A stretch of DNA of 64,000 nt, from assembly GCA_003640385.1 (NCBI GenBank), contig RCAB01000117.1:62001-126000 (forward strand). Reading direction: 5' to 3'. Made by a program: the position numbers and the translations under genes. Of this stretch, positions 1-14,400 are shown in pieces. Numbering within the stretch: the first letter of the stretch is position 1; every line of letters starts with the position of its first letter. This DNA comes from Setaria digitata. Its lineage: Eukaryota; Nematoda; Chromadorea; Rhabditida; Setariidae. Under the pieces are notes generated by a model. The model worked only from the letters and a program-made list of their open reading frames with translations, was not told the origin of the DNA and made no database searches.

Positions 1-1570
1 TACCTGCGACTGATTAGTTTGTCCACATGAACTGAGATCCATTTCAGTCTTAATAGGTAAAAATGATACTGTGGATGGTTTGTCCAGGATCAGACTACCA
101 GATGACATTATTGCTTCTCTGTAAGGTTCAAGCCAACTATTACTGTGAAATTACCCGCGGTAGCAAGCTCTTCGAAGCAGTAATACACTCTCCACAGGAT
201 ATCAAACCAACGATCAAGGCAGTTAAGGCTGCAATAAAGTGCATCAGCAGTTAAGCTTAACACCAAATAGTTAAAAAACGCAGTAAAAAACGTTAGTGTA
301 CTGGCCTAACTGACTGTTCTTTTTTTTCTCCTCCTTGGCTGCAAATCATTACTTGACCACAACGTGAAAATGGTTCCGACTAACCAACTTGATTCAAATC
401 CAATAATTTAAAATTGCCGCCTGTTAAATTTCTCTCGTCAAGGAAAGTAGTCTCGATTTATAACTGTTCCAGTCAGTCAGAAACCGCTACAACCATGAAT
501 GAGTACCAATGGAACATTTTGAAGAGAAAAAGGAAGATTGAGAACCGTTTGCTGTCGCATCTTGGCGTATATTATTACACAGTGAATTAAAACACAGAAT
601 GAGAAAGATGATAAAAAAACCCTTGACTCACATGGAAAGAGAACAGTTAAGTTTCCATATGAGGATCGACTTATATAACGATTTGGTCGTAGGGAAAATG
701 GAAAAGTAACAGAGAGGACCAGCAATATTCATGAGCAGCGGCCTTCATCCGTTATAACGGGTCATATAATTTGTATATCATTAACAGATATTTTGAAACA
801 AAAAGCCATTATCATCTGAACTTGTTTAACATTTTAGCCCTTCCTAAATCGTAACTGATTGAAGCACAACGTTATTCCTTACAAGTATGGAAAAAAATTA
901 ACAGTGTAAAGGTAATATAAGTCATAAAGAGGGCTTTACGAGTTCTGTTTTGTAAGCTTCAAAAAAATAAATGCTTATAGCGCACGGGAGGACCGGTAAT
1001 TAATCCAGTGGCCTAAAGTATGCAGTATGCTGCAGGGCGTCATCAAAATGTTCTAAGTCATCAGCTGGATTGTACCCCCGTCCCTTTAAATTTAAATACA
1101 TAAATAAATGAACACATAATGAATGAGTAATGGAGACAATAGTTGTGTTTAAAGATAAAAAAAATTGCCGAACACGCACCATATATTTAGAAAAAGAACA
1201 AATTGCGAAATGCAACAGGACATCGCTAACTGTTGCGCAGCGAGGATAAGAAGAGGTCAAGAAGGATACAGTGGGTCACCATGGGTTACATGAAAATTTA
1301 AACGATAAAATACAAGACTTCTCACCAAATTTGGTTCAATAAGTATCAATGACAAGTTTGTTGAATAAATATAAGTGTGACATTTCGATCACCTCACCTT
1401 CTGAATTTTAAGAACTGTCGCTTATGTGAGTGAATATTGCAACGAATCCATTCTCATTTAACTATGTGGCTTTAATACTTTTCTGAAGACAATTTTGAGA
1501 AACTCTTTACTTAGAAGCTAAATAAATACTCAATCTTTACATGGAAATCCTTTAATTGATATATTCTATT

Positions 1571-1619
1571 GAAAAAAAAAAGAAAAAAAAAAAGAAAAAA
1601 GAAAAAAAAGAAAAAAAAA
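1571..1619. repeat. A-rich simple tract (A runs broken by single G)
   Basis: The tract is 49 bases of runs of 6 to 11 A separated by single G residues, read directly from the sequence. It is a low-complexity purine tract with no coding content. Confidence 0.9.
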
Positions 1620-4600
1620 CAACGTGTTAATGACGTTAATAAAAAAAACAATGAACTTATTGGTATTTATAATATTTAAAAACGCAAACCTTGGTTAAGA
1701 AATTTGAAGACTTGGCATTACAACATCGCTTCGTTTCATTCTGCTTTTAATTACAAAAAAGTTTTTAACAAGCTACGTTCTATTCATCCATTTCTTGAAC
1801 AACAATCTTCAAATTTTGTTTTCGAATCTTAATAACCTTTTTTTTGCAATGAATTACAGGAAAGTTTCCTTTACAGATCTTGGTAGAAAACCCTTCTTAC
1901 AATAAGGTATCTAACAGAAATACGAATGTAGCCTGAGGAAGCACGACATGCAACAACAAAGTATCGAGTTATTCTCAACACAGTAATGAGGAAAAACTAT
2001 TTAACTCTAGTCACAACTTACAAAAACGAATTATGGAAATAAGTGACAAGGAAGAAAACTGAGCAAACGCAATAGGAGGCAAGCAAGTTGTAGCATAATT
2101 AGCTGTGTAGGGATAGATTAATGCTCGGCAAAATAATCTGCTGCTGTCCATCGGAGAATCATTCAATTAATAGTGGTAACGTAAAAACGAGATTTCACAA
2201 CACCATAGCATGCAAGGTAGAGATGAAAATGACCAAAGGTATGCTGATATAGATATAGTATACACAAAAACGGTGGCACAGAGATACAACGTGCAATCAT
2301 ACATGATAATTAGTGGGGAACAAGATTTCGGAGTGACAGAGTGGACACAAACAGCGTCAGATAGAAGTCGAAATCGAGATTCGTTTCGATTTCAGACAGC
2401 TACTTCTTAGAAGAAATTGAAATGATCAAACGAAGGAATCCTCTCGGAGGATGAGCGGAGAATAGCAAAACGAATTTCCTCACTGTTGTCACTATAAACT
2501 TGCTGCATGCTCACACGCGCAGTTGACTCTAGAATGTCTTTTCACTGTACAATCTAAACTGATACTCTTTTTCTTCTTAAGTAATAATGCAAAACAAAGC
2601 CAAAATTAAAAACCTTATCAGACAAAACAGCTACAAAAAGACATTTACTCAATGATTCGGAATATGGTCAAGTCCACGGAATGTGGAAACTTCCTTCCAT
2701 ATACTTCCTCATCAACATCCCTGTCACATTACGGAACAAAACGATGATAAGCAAAAGCAAACTCAAAAGATCGCTCTACAACGAGTATTATGTAAAAGCA
2801 AGAATGAACTTCTTTCGAGAGCACTGGAAATAGCGGGGCAGAGCGGAACATATCCTAAAAAAGTGGTCCGCAACCAAACAACATCTACAAGCTACGAATA
2901 AGGCGAGTAATATCGAACAAACCTGATTGTTGCTTGCTGCCGACATCCTATGGTCATTTACAGGAGGCTGAAAACAGGTTCTTGGAACGATTTACCACAA
3001 CGAAAAATGGTAACTCTGAGGATATCTGAGTGACATTTGTGTGAACCATTCATGTTTTTTTAAATTAATCAGCTTTTAACCGACGCAGAGGGGATCGTAA
3101 CGGTGCTAATAATGAACGGATATCATCTGAGTATGAGAAAGAACATATTGCACTGATTTCAAATATGCATGGACCACTTTCAGCAAATGGAACAATTTAG
3201 TCACGTAGTCAAAAGTATGATCGATTTGTCTTATTTACAGTACTGAACTAAATTATGAGCAATTTCCTTCCCGTTTCTCTAATTATGAATTCTGTCACAG
3301 CAGTGAAACACTCACCTAAATTTTGCAACGTACAGAGCAAAAGACTGATCAACAAAGACTTCTAATTTGCTAGCAATCGCCTGGAAACTTCCTTCTTCCC
3401 TTAATACGCCCTATGGACCAAAACTAATCACTGAAGCGAATACCAATCTCAGATGATTTTTAAACAATAGAAATTTAATTTTAAAAAAATATGAGACTTT
3501 ATTAAGTCAAATTTGACTGAAAATGTGGAATATCCTCTTCTGATATTTTTCAAATAAGGACGCTCCTAAACAAATACAGTACTCGAAATCAAAAGTCTTA
3601 ATATTCACATTATATAAATAAATATCCAGTAATCCCAGAATAGGAAAAGAGAAGTGAAAGCAACAATCCAGAAACGATTGGGAAGCTCTCGGCGAACCAA
3701 CCAACTATTAGCGAATAGAGTACGGGATGGGTCCCCCTTTCCAAAACTCCTGCCCTGCTTTATGTTTCATTGGCTTTAGTTAAAAAGCTGGTACCAGGAA
3801 TACTGGTACAGAATTACTCAAGATCTGAAATTACAGACATAAAATAACTAACAAACGGAAGCAGTTCTTTACAATTACTAGCAGGTTTTAGGAAATCTTA
3901 TATCTCATATGCACGGTCATCTACAAGCAGTACTTGAACATTAATATTAATAGTGATAATGTGGTCCTGCTTATCAGTGAGACAAAAGCAACCAAACGAC
4001 AACGAGAAATATAAGTACAAGAAGTTGAAATACCAGCACAAACAAACACAGCAAACATTTTTTTTGTTTCGGACATAAGAAAAAGACGACGAAAAGCGTC
4101 GAAGTTTAGGCAATGTTTAGTTTTTATTGCCGCAGGCAAAGTAACCACTGCTGTCACTATTATCACCACTACCAATTCCTGTCACCAACATCATCATCTG
4201 ATGAACCATGATCACCATTATCAGTTATCATGACTACTCGCGCTAGTTAAATTTATCATTACTACCTCCCTCACTTCAGGGGATCAGGATTTGGCAGTCC
4301 TCCATACTAATTTAACAGCAACAAACAAGTTTTTCATTTTTTTATTATAATACCGATCATGTAAAAAGAGCGACACTGCTAGACCGAAACACCGACTTGG
4401 TAAAAAGAGAATTCAATCTTGGACTAGAAGCATGCAAAAATAGATACGAGCTAGACAGATCAGCCGTATGCACGATACTTCTTAAGTTTTAGACTGAAAT
4501 AGAAGAAAGTGACTCCAGAAAAAGTTTGTTACTAATTACTGACAAACGCACATTACAGTATTCCCTAATTCGAAAAGCTGTAATGCCTTCATTAGATTTT

Positions 4601-5385
4601 TAACTTTACGAAATCAAACCTCGTGTTGCTATGCATCAAAAGTCACGAATAGTCGGTCACCAGTGTTACATGTTCAGGTGGTCGAAATCTGTCATTCGTC
4701 GCGACGTGACATCTCCAACCAAACATTGTCAACATCAGGAAAATGGTCTCGATGAAGTGTCATGGCACTATGTCAGTACCAATTACATACTTCCACCAAT
4801 TTCGGGAAGGAAAGACGGGATCGGTTCGGTCTCGGTAGGGGGTACCTCGTCGACCAACAGCATCCCACAGCGCAATAACGGCCACTAACCTCCTCCTCCC
4901 TTCCACATCACCAGGCAGAAAATAAGCCACCTCAATATGTCGTCTAAAATAAGATCTCAACATCAAAAATCCCTATAATAAACATTTGGTTCACCTGAGA
5001 AGCACTATACCAACACCTCCCAATAACTCATCCAGTCTTCTGGCATCTACATGAATCTCGGATCTCCAAAACCATACTGCGGAGTAGCAAATCCCGTGGC
5101 ACAAAAAAGTCCAGTATTTTCAAAAGTTATCTAACGATAGAAGTCTCTTTTAGAGAGAATTATAAACAGATACGCTACAAAAGCCAAGAGGAAAAAACTA
5201 ATCTATGAATCAGTTCATGTTAAATTTAAGAAACAAAAGACTCGAGATAATCCAAAACCACTTTGGAGGTTTCACAACATGACACAAGTCAATTTTCTGC
5301 CACTACCGTAAAACCGTAAAGTCCTTTTGGGCCTAAATTCATTATGTGGTTCATGTATAACTAGTACGAAAATTATATAATGCAG

Positions 5386-5425
5386 TGAAAGGTTATCTTA
5401 TGTATTTGAAAGGTTATCTTATGTA
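5386..5425 (+). repeat. 19-bp direct repeat, two copies
   Basis: The 19-mer TGAAAGGTTATCTTATGTA occurs at 5386-5404 and again, identically, at 5407-5425, separated by TT. It looks like a small tandem duplication. Confidence 0.85.
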
Positions 5426-5844
5426 CATGACTGATTACAAATCTCAGTTCTGTTTGTTCATTCTTATCAAAATAGGAACTTGAAGGTTTTACACAAATCC
5501 AAAGAATGCATGCACAATACTAAATCAAAACAAGAAATGAAAAGACCCACTGCACACAACTTCAATATATATAATCCTGAAGTCCATATCATGACCCGGA
5601 AGATCTCAAGCATCCTGTCCCGTGCTAGATTCCTATTAAAATCCGTGGAAATGAAAAGCAAATTTACCACTACCAAGCAACAAATGATTTATTTGTTTCG
5701 GAAACTTTATTTTTCTAACTCCTGTCATATGGAAGCAGCAACAGCGTGAGGATAAGTTGAATTCAGCGCAGTATGTTTCGGTGGTGGAAATGAACTGGAG
5801 CAGAATGGGGCCGAACATTCCTTTAACAGGAATAACTGTCTCAC

Positions 5845-6400
5845 CTCGACAATGCTAAATCAGGTGACATCGCGAGGGGCCCATCCTTCTCCAAAATAAA
5901 CAAAACATGTAGGCCTTTAATAAGAGTATCACACATCATTTGGCCAACAAAATTCTGCAGTCATCAACATCTCAAATGAGAAGACCGTAAGGATCACATA
6001 GAGAAATCGGTCTCAGATACCGTCAGGAGGTACCACAATTTCATCGCAAGTGGCAATAATCACCGGAGGTGGAGCATCTCCCCTCACTTTAATTTCACAC
6101 CGCGCGAGCACCACGCCCCGTCCAGAGGACCAATAGCTGATGGAATCAGCGCATACTTCAACTCTATCGTATCATAGTCTCGATGATCTCAGGGACGCTC
6201 CTCAACAACTTATTCACTCTTCTACTACACTTCACCTTGGGTCCACGTACCTGACGGTCAGATACCGGTAGACTTCAAAATGGTCAGCAGAAACAGGACA
6301 GAGGAAGTGAAAGCTATAAGCCACATTCAGAAAAGCACAGGCTGCACTCGATTGACTAGAACTTGATTCAGCTCGTGAAAGTATGGAAAGTTGGAGGCAA
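5845..6400 (-). other. Possible short exons of an unrecognised minus-strand gene
   Basis: On the minus strand three open segments are bounded by splice-like sites: about 6400-6236 (donor AG|GTGAAG), 6136-6021 or 6034 (acceptor ATCAG, donor GTATCT or GTACCT) and 5954-5845 (acceptor ACTGCAG, donor AG|GTGAGA). Phase runs through the first junction, and through the second only if the GTACCT donor is used. The translations contain stretches such as YWSSGRGVVLARCEIKVRG and LEKDGPLAMSPDLALSR. I recognise no family. Open segments of 35-40 codons are common by chance, so this is a weak candidate. Confidence 0.15.
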
Positions 6401-9400
6401 AATGTACATTTCTGCAAGCAACAGATGAGACTGGTCCACTAACGACGGCAATATATTTCCCTGCCCGGGAATACCTCAAATTCAAGTGACAATTTTCAAA
6501 TCCAGACTAACAGAGCGAAGGATTTCGTCAACAGCTGGTGCCCATCAGAGAAAATATATCGACGAAGCAAATGGCGATGCATCTCATCTTTTGAGGAAGT
6601 GAGATGAAATGATATCATCGTTATTAGATGTAGCAGTAGTAGGAAGAGCTGATGAACAGCTGTTGTACGTCATGCAGTACTACGACGGCACGACACTGCC
6701 AACTTATCAATGTTTTCATAACCAACAGAGAGCACTATGACAGAGAGGACAGGAAGTAAGCTGTCATCAACAGGAGACTGGCAGCAACTCGTACCTGTGC
6801 TAATTGATCAGCGTTACTCATTTCACTTTTGTAGTAAATCTAGGGGACTGAGCTATGGACTTCACTGGAGGTTACGATTCACGAAAGGCAAGCTCCAGTA
6901 ATAATTGATAGGAGCGCGCGGGTGATATAGTCGGTGATGCGAAGTCTGCGTTAAGCGCTCAGCTCTAGTCCCCTGAAATATCATCCAACTTCAACTACCA
7001 TTAATTATCGGAGTCCACTGAGTCCTTTGGCTCTTAAGTCTATTAGCTAATTGAATGGAAGTTCACATTGCAGACAGATTGATGATATGATATCCATCAG
7101 ATACGATCCATTTATTGTATTATCTTCAATATTATGTTATTATAATGCCGCCTTTCCCACGCCCTTATAAGCAATATGGTAAGCACACAGTACGTAATAG
7201 CAATATATACATTAACGTATGCAAATATAATGCAAATAGTGACACTAAATAAACAGCATTACTTTCACTAGGACAGAACGACTTCCTTACCTTACTCTTG
7301 GAGCAGCATCGATCTCAAGACTAGACAGCAAGCATCTAAATGAAGTAAAATCTGAGCGAAGTTTCAACAGTTATTAACAGCAAATGTGCAAGGATCTTGA
7401 GCGGGGAAGTTAGAACTGAACCTAGCTCTGAGTCTCTCTGCATAAGTAGGAACACCTGAACCAATAATTAGGAATAAGAATATTGCGAGGAGGAAAAACA
7501 AACTCTACCGAAAGGGTAAAAGTGAAACAATCCTTAAAGCTGAAATGGAAATAAATCAGTCTGATTAGCTAACTAATGCTTTTAGATTTAAATGATATAT
7601 GTCAATACAGAAAACGACTTCCAGTCGCTTCTCGATTATCAGAAATGAGGAGATGAACAAGAATGTGCTTGATGTGAAAGATGAAACGACGTACATTATC
7701 TGGCGATACAGAATCTAAGTATCACAAATCAAAAAATTCCTACAACGATATTAGGAAGGTGATGATCGTTTTAGTTGAATCGGGTATTAGATGAGTGACA
7801 GAAGCTTCGTGTCTAGTGCCAGTAAACTGGGAGAAATTTCGAGAGTTCAGTACCGCAGAAGACAACATAATTCATGAGGATGGGCAAACAAGGGACGGAT
7901 ACTGGGAAAGGGCGAACTGATAATCTATCGAGATTAGAAACATGAGAGGAGTTGTTTGACAGAAGGCACGCGTTCCTCGCCTAAGGTGTAAACACTTCAC
8001 AGTTATCTTGCTAAACGATCACCAACTAGCACATTCAAGGCCTACAGCAGACCCTTCCCTGCCCCCCGCACTTCCTTGTCGCAAACACTAAAAAGACGAT
8101 CCGTGATTAATTTATTACGTGAACCCTGCTGTCCGAGGTGTCCTCCTTACACCATGACAAATCACCTCAGTTCTCTTTGCCATCACTTCGGTCCCTCACA
8201 TCACAACATAGACTGCTGCATGCCAGTCTGCTTCGAACATTGCATACCTGTTATAACAATACCCGACTTATCCTACCGTTCCGTTCCAACCACCCAAAAA
8301 TCTTTCACCGTAACTTTTGGCTTCATGAACTTCATAGAAGGAAATGAAATACAGTGTTTGCATCATGTTATTTGCTGAGTAACATGTGGTCTTATTGACA
8401 GCACATTTAAAAATTACACAAAACTGCCGTCAGCAATAGCTTCCTCAATGAAAGAAAAAAGCAATTCACAACCAATTGAGGGCATATGGTCTATTAAGAA
8501 GGCAAGCGGATTCTGCCAAAGGCAGTAGCAGTAACAGTACTATAGCGAAAAAAAGTTAGATACTAAACGAAAGACATCAGCTGAGCTTTATGAGCCCATC
8601 AACTGACCTCCATAATGAGCATTAAGTTGGTCGTCTAAAACACATCAAATCTTTAAATAGGTATAACCTGCATTAATGTTATAAATGAAGTAAGGCATTA
8701 CGAGCTGTCTCTATTTTAACAACTAATATAATATCCATACCGACAATCAACAGCAGTAACCCGAAACGAAATATCGAAATACTATAAAATCTTATCTCTA
8801 ATTTCAACTCATTTCAGTCCTTTAAAAAAGATCTCACATGCCGCACATTCATTCCACCGGTAAAACTCGAATATTTAATTAATACCGGGGATTTATATTT
8901 GAAGATTCAAACTTGCAGCAGAAAAAGACGTCGTGTGCGGTAGCAGAGGTTATAAAATACCTAATGAAATGACATATAGGAAGGGCGAAAGTATGTTGAG
9001 GGTAACATTGCAAGGGAATTGTCGAAATGAACATTTCGTTTATTGCATACTGCCTGAAAAAGCCGACAAGTTACATACCTTTTGAAAGACATACATATCA
9101 GTGAAGAAAAGTAGTTACACGCAGGGAAAGACAGACAGTAACGACCGAAAAAAGGTAGCAACCATTAAAAAAAAACTTTCGAAAACGAAGCGCGCGAAAA
9201 GTGAATTTTAAGTTTGAATGACATAGCACAGCGGTTGTTTATCAGCAATGTTTACCAATATATCACTAGTAAACGGCTACTACGAGATATTCAGAAAGTC
9301 TTTATCACTGGTCAAGCAGTTGTGAAGAATTCGACTGTTGAAGATTTTAAGCCTAACCTGTAGCACAGGAAACGAAAACGATTAATTTCATCATTTCTGC

Positions 9401-9568
9401 CTTTCGCCTCCCTCACACACTGCCATTTTTATCTTCGCGTCATAAAATCATGGAATTTTATTCGGACATCAGAAGTTGAACTGAACTGACATGGAGGAAC
9501 AATTCAAAAATTTATTATGCGTTAAAACTACCGTCAAGAAAGTGAACTCACAGAGAAGGATACTGTAA

Positions 9569-9608
9569 CGGCGGCTCATCAAATAAGTGAGTGATTTGAT
9601 GAGCCGCC
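9569..9608. repeat. Perfect 15-bp hairpin
   Basis: CGGCGGCTCATCAAA at 9569-9583 is the exact reverse complement of 9594-9608, with a 10-nt loop between. The stem is more GC-rich than its surroundings. Function is unknown. It could be a transposon end remnant or a structured RNA element. Confidence 0.85.
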
Positions 9609-10857
9609 GGATCATTCAAACAAGCGCTGCATCCATCCACCATGTTGCTTCCATTCATGATTCTATTTCGATGCTACTTTTCAGAGCCATTCTCAAACCA
9701 GGAGGATTCTGAACTGAAGAAAGTGATTTCCAAATGCGTCACATACTGGAATTTCAAGCAGTGCCGAAGTTTGCATGTCTTATCTAGAAGCCTTCCGACG
9801 GTTCTGATTACTCTGTCCTCCATCTCTTTCCTCCTTAAAACGACAGCAGCTGGTAACATCTGGTGACAACTATTAAATATGGTCAATCATGCATATTTTA
9901 GAAGATACATTTTCTGTGTCATTTCAGAAGAGGAAATTCGCGATACTCGCTCACAACGACACCTCTCCATGAGTTCATTGATCATGCTGATCAGAAGACA
10001 ACTGAGCGATGGTACTACTCCTGACCGATAATATTACCGTCACAGAATTAACCACATAATGATCAATCAATACTTCTCATCTCACAGTACGTCATGAAAT
10101 CTATTGCAAGGCATGAGATATCGCGGAAATAACTAATATTGTGATGAATCTTATGAAATGCAAGAGCAAGCCAACGTCTCCCACACTGCGCTGAAAGCAT
10201 ATGCTTCTTCTTATTCCATCCTTGTAATGAGAATTCTTGTAATTAAATGAGCCGTTCGAGCATTCCAATAGAGCAAGAAGGCCACGAATGACTTCGCTCA
10301 CATGTTTTATTCCCTTCCATAGCATATTAAATCTTCCTTAGAAGTGCAGCTTAACGATTGTCAACGCCATCAAGAACTTATGGCAAGGATACACTTCATT
10401 AGTGTCCTGCAGTCCTGAGTAGACGGTATCCAAAATTACTAACTAGGAAAAAGAGTAACATCATTTTTAACAGACATCTTCGAGCAAATTGAATTTTCCA
10501 AGCGAAAATGAGTAATATCCCATAATCTGAGGAATACGGTAACACAAGACGTCCCCACTCAACATTATCGAATCAACAGAAAAATTTAACTTGAAATATC
10601 GATAGGAAAACCTAACAATTCTAAAAAATCTGTCCCGTCTCCTAGGCTAACACCTAAGACTGCCTATATGAGTGGAGCTCAAGAATTATCACGGCCATAT
10701 GAGCATTTCGATACAATTTCTGCTAAACGGCAAGAAGAAAACAAATGAGTCAAACTGAAGTGACAATTTCGGGATCAAAATCATAAATCGATTTCCTATC
10801 CAAATGACAATGTCTCCTACAACAATCGCTTGTAAAACGACAAAAACCTTGAAAGGT

Positions 10858-10882
10858 AAGCCGTACAGTCCTCATACGGCTT
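10858..10882. repeat. 8-bp hairpin
   Basis: AAGCCGTA at 10858-10865 pairs with TACGGCTT at 10875-10882 across a 9-nt loop. A stem this short may be chance. Confidence 0.6.
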
Positions 10883-11403
10883 AACGTGCGCTGCATCTGA
10901 AGTCACTGAAAGCTTCATTGAATTTCAGCATCAGATTTAAATTTCCCAAAATAGATTTAGCAAAGGTAAAAATGGCAAACGAGGATGAAGCAAGCGGATA
11001 AAAATGGATTCAAGTTACTATCCTTACAAATACCAATTTGTATAAACTAAAGAAAAAGACCGAAAGGTTAGCAAAAGTTTACCGGAGATCCAATTACATC
11101 TTTACTTTAGCAAAAGGAAGTGTATAGTATTGCGTAATTACGCTCCATGGTATTCTACAAAAAAGAAACGGAAATGGCATACATCGACAATAATTAGAGA
11201 ATACTGAGGAGAGGATGGCACGGGAAAATGTGCTAGCTTTTAAAAATTAATGGACAATGACCGGTTACGAAGAGAATAAATGATCTAGGAGAAAGGAAAA
11301 CTTCAGAATCTGCTTGACTTCAGCAACATTCTCATTCAAACGGAACCTAATTATTTTTTGATGCTTACGGGTATAAGATTTATTTATCTACAGTTTCAGT
11401 ATC

Positions 11404-11451
11404 TCAGTCTGCTTAGCTGTAAACAAGAACATTTACAACTAAGCAGACTGA
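11404..11451. repeat. 20-bp hairpin with 8-nt loop
   Basis: TCAGTCTGCTTAGCTGTAAA at 11404-11423 pairs with 11432-11451 at 19 of 20 positions, with loop CAAGAACA. Pairing does not extend into the flanks, so the stem is shorter than a usual microRNA precursor. Confidence 0.85.
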
Positions 11452-14400
11452 AATAATCGATATGATTTCGATAGCAGGAAAACTGTTAGCACCACCATTG
11501 ATAGAGCCAGATAACACCAATAGCTATGCCTTAACTAGTGAATTTTTAAGCCAACAAGCACAGCAGGATCAATGTTAAGAGGCTGAGAATAACACTTTAC
11601 AAACAAATGTGATATGTGAACCATATTTGCTTAATAATCTTCTTTATGGTACTTCCTCGAGTGTCCTTCGTCATCTGGTGAAGTCAAATGACAGAACTAA
11701 CACTAAATGGGGAGAATCAATAGGAATAGCACAAGTTGATGGAAGAATGCTGAGATACTGGTGGTCAGTCAGGTGTCAGGTTGGTTTCTTGACGGTCTAC
11801 TAGTGACTGGGAGCCGACCTGATAATACAGTTTCCTCTTTTCTTTACAGCATGCCAATAATAGTCCCTCTGGTAGAAAGGAAGAAATATTCATAGAGAAA
11901 TTTAATACAAAAATCACCTGCATGGCGACCAGGTGCTCCACGCTGGCATCATTTCACTACATTCAACGCAGTAATACCATCTACAAATTTCTATACTGTC
12001 AATGCTGACACTGGCGCGTGTATGCCTTAGGTTTTGTCGTAGTCTATGTCCACTTCATAAATCCGAGCACTGTGGCACAAACTAGAAATTAAGCTAAGTG
12101 CGTGCTTTCAAGGTCACCAGTTACTGCACCCAAGACTGTCCTTATGCATTGGATTAATAATGAATCAGGTGCTCTCCAAGCAAATCCCTCTGCAAACACA
12201 TCACCGCATGACTGATTTCGTATGCAAGAAACTGTCGTAACATGCAAATAAGCAAGCGATGTTCGACCACAGTGACCAATCGATGTCTGATGAAACGAAC
12301 TTTTAATTAAATTTTAATACGCACCTGCAGGAGGCTTAGGTGCAAAATGGGACGATCACTCATTCAGGCAGTAAATTCCGAATGCGTGACAGTGACCTTA
12401 CATGTGGAGAAGACAAATGAACTGAACAGCAGTAACGGAAAGTGTGACAAAAAGCTTGAGGCGAGGGAGTCTGAAGGAGCGCTGCATGCATTTCTAATGC
12501 GCAGCTACTAATACCACTAGGCGGCTTGCCAAAGAAGAATCAAAGGAGCGGTAGGTAACCCTGGAGAACCAATCCGATTAGCCTGCCATCCATCAACACC
12601 GAATAACTGTAGAGTTGGAGAACGGGCTACTTACGTGTCTCGAGAACCTTCCCTCACCCAACTTGACGGTCGCTTTATAATTACCCGAAAAGCAACTTAT
12701 CGAGACCACACAACATCACTGATGGATCGATCTGAGAACTCATCGATGTCTAAACACCCGACTTTTAACGCGTTGGTATTTGAACGAAAGGTGTGAGTGG
12801 GAAAGATGTCGTGTCGTGACACAAACATCAAACATCGCTGCTTCAGAACCTGTGAGAATCCATAAAGTTTTTAATGTTTAACGCCGAAAACCCTTCGATC
12901 TTGCCTTTCTGGATAAATCCAGTTCTGGATTTAGGTTAGTGTGACATCACTTAAACACAATTCCATATACACTTTAATAGATAGTACCAATTTGAGATTA
13001 TCAACTGACGACTAATCGACATGCATTTTGCCACTTTCCAGCACCCGAAAACGAACTTTACTCGCTTAAAACCAACAAAACTGAAACATCTGCAAGCTTA
13101 TCCACATCTGCTCCAAAAACACTGTCTCCTATCAGTGTGATAGTAAGTCAGGAAACTAGCATCTAGGCAAGAAATCTCGAAACCAGCCAACGGAGCACGT
13201 GTTTCTCTAAACGTTAACACCGTACTTAAACAATTAGTATCAGAAGCTAGTTGTATAGGAACAGAAGAGGAACACTAAAAAAGCGAAACGGAAAGGAGCA
13301 GAAGTGGGGAAACGAAATACACAGCTGTGAAAAAAGTGATAAATCAAAGTGGCGCATAAGAGAAGTTCATTAGCGCTTCCATCAACTGCAACTCATCTAC
13401 CAATCCTTCCTTATAAGAGCATCATCGCACCTACCAAATTCACCAAATTCTTGACATTTCTTCCACTTCCCCTCGCTACTGAAACTGTAATTCAACACAC
13501 CTGCACTCGGCATAGCATACCTCTCATTTTTTGATTGCGAGACTACTGGCCATAGAAGTTTGATTCAGTACGATTGGTTCAGGCACTAGGGCAGTAGCAG
13601 TGGAACATCTGCGTCGCACATCGACAGCGATTCGAATCAAAGAACTGATGCATGACAGTGCCGTCCTTATCAGATATCTTCTGAAAACCTCCTGCTAACA
13701 TCTGGACCACACATTCACATTCTGACTACGGAACAGATACACAAACATGTCCCTGAAGATAGGTTTCAGCTTTCACACTACAACTTGAAGCTTTAAGCTC
13801 TGTACAGATGTGTACTGTCATCCTTCCATTCCATTATTATTTATTAGAGGAATGTAAAGTACAAGAACTGTCCCTGTAGCATTCAAAAACTAATTCTTCA
13901 AATCTCACGAATCACTTCAGCTCAATCACTGCCACCTGAAATTAACTACGCCTCATGCTCTAAAAACGTCTTCCTGATAGAAATCCATTCCAAAAAGTTC
14001 TCTTTTACGAGTAGAACCGGAAAATTGTCTTTTCATCTCACAATTTCGAAGTTTGAAGCATTCTGATTCAAATAATTGGCAAAAAAAAAACTCGAAATGC
14101 CATTGGATTAGAAAATTTCTGCCCTGAGAGACGTGAAGAATTCGGAAGCCCAGAAAAGACTTAGAAGTTCTGATTTTCACGCAAAAGTATGAGGTCGGGA
14201 TCTTCATAAATAAACAAACAGTTTAGTGAAGAAAAATAAAATAAAATAAAGAAGTGAGGTTTTTTCAAAGCGGTATTTTAAAAAATTGAGACTTTTAGTC
14301 AATTTAACTCTTTCAATGAGCGAATAAGTGTCGGATGAAAAAGAACTATTAAAATATTACTTAAAGTTAACGGTAATAATAACCTTTAAACAAGAGAAAC

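Larger units (their letters stand above)
1..5844. other. Region without a supported gene
   Basis: I see no recognisable protein or RNA gene. The stretch holds an A-rich simple tract (1571-1619), a 19-bp direct repeat (5386-5425) and short open frames without recognisable content. A plus-strand open frame ending at 254 and a minus-strand exon-like segment at 3316-3380, flanked by acceptor- and donor-like sites, are the most protein-like pieces. Both are too short to separate from chance. Confidence 0.5.
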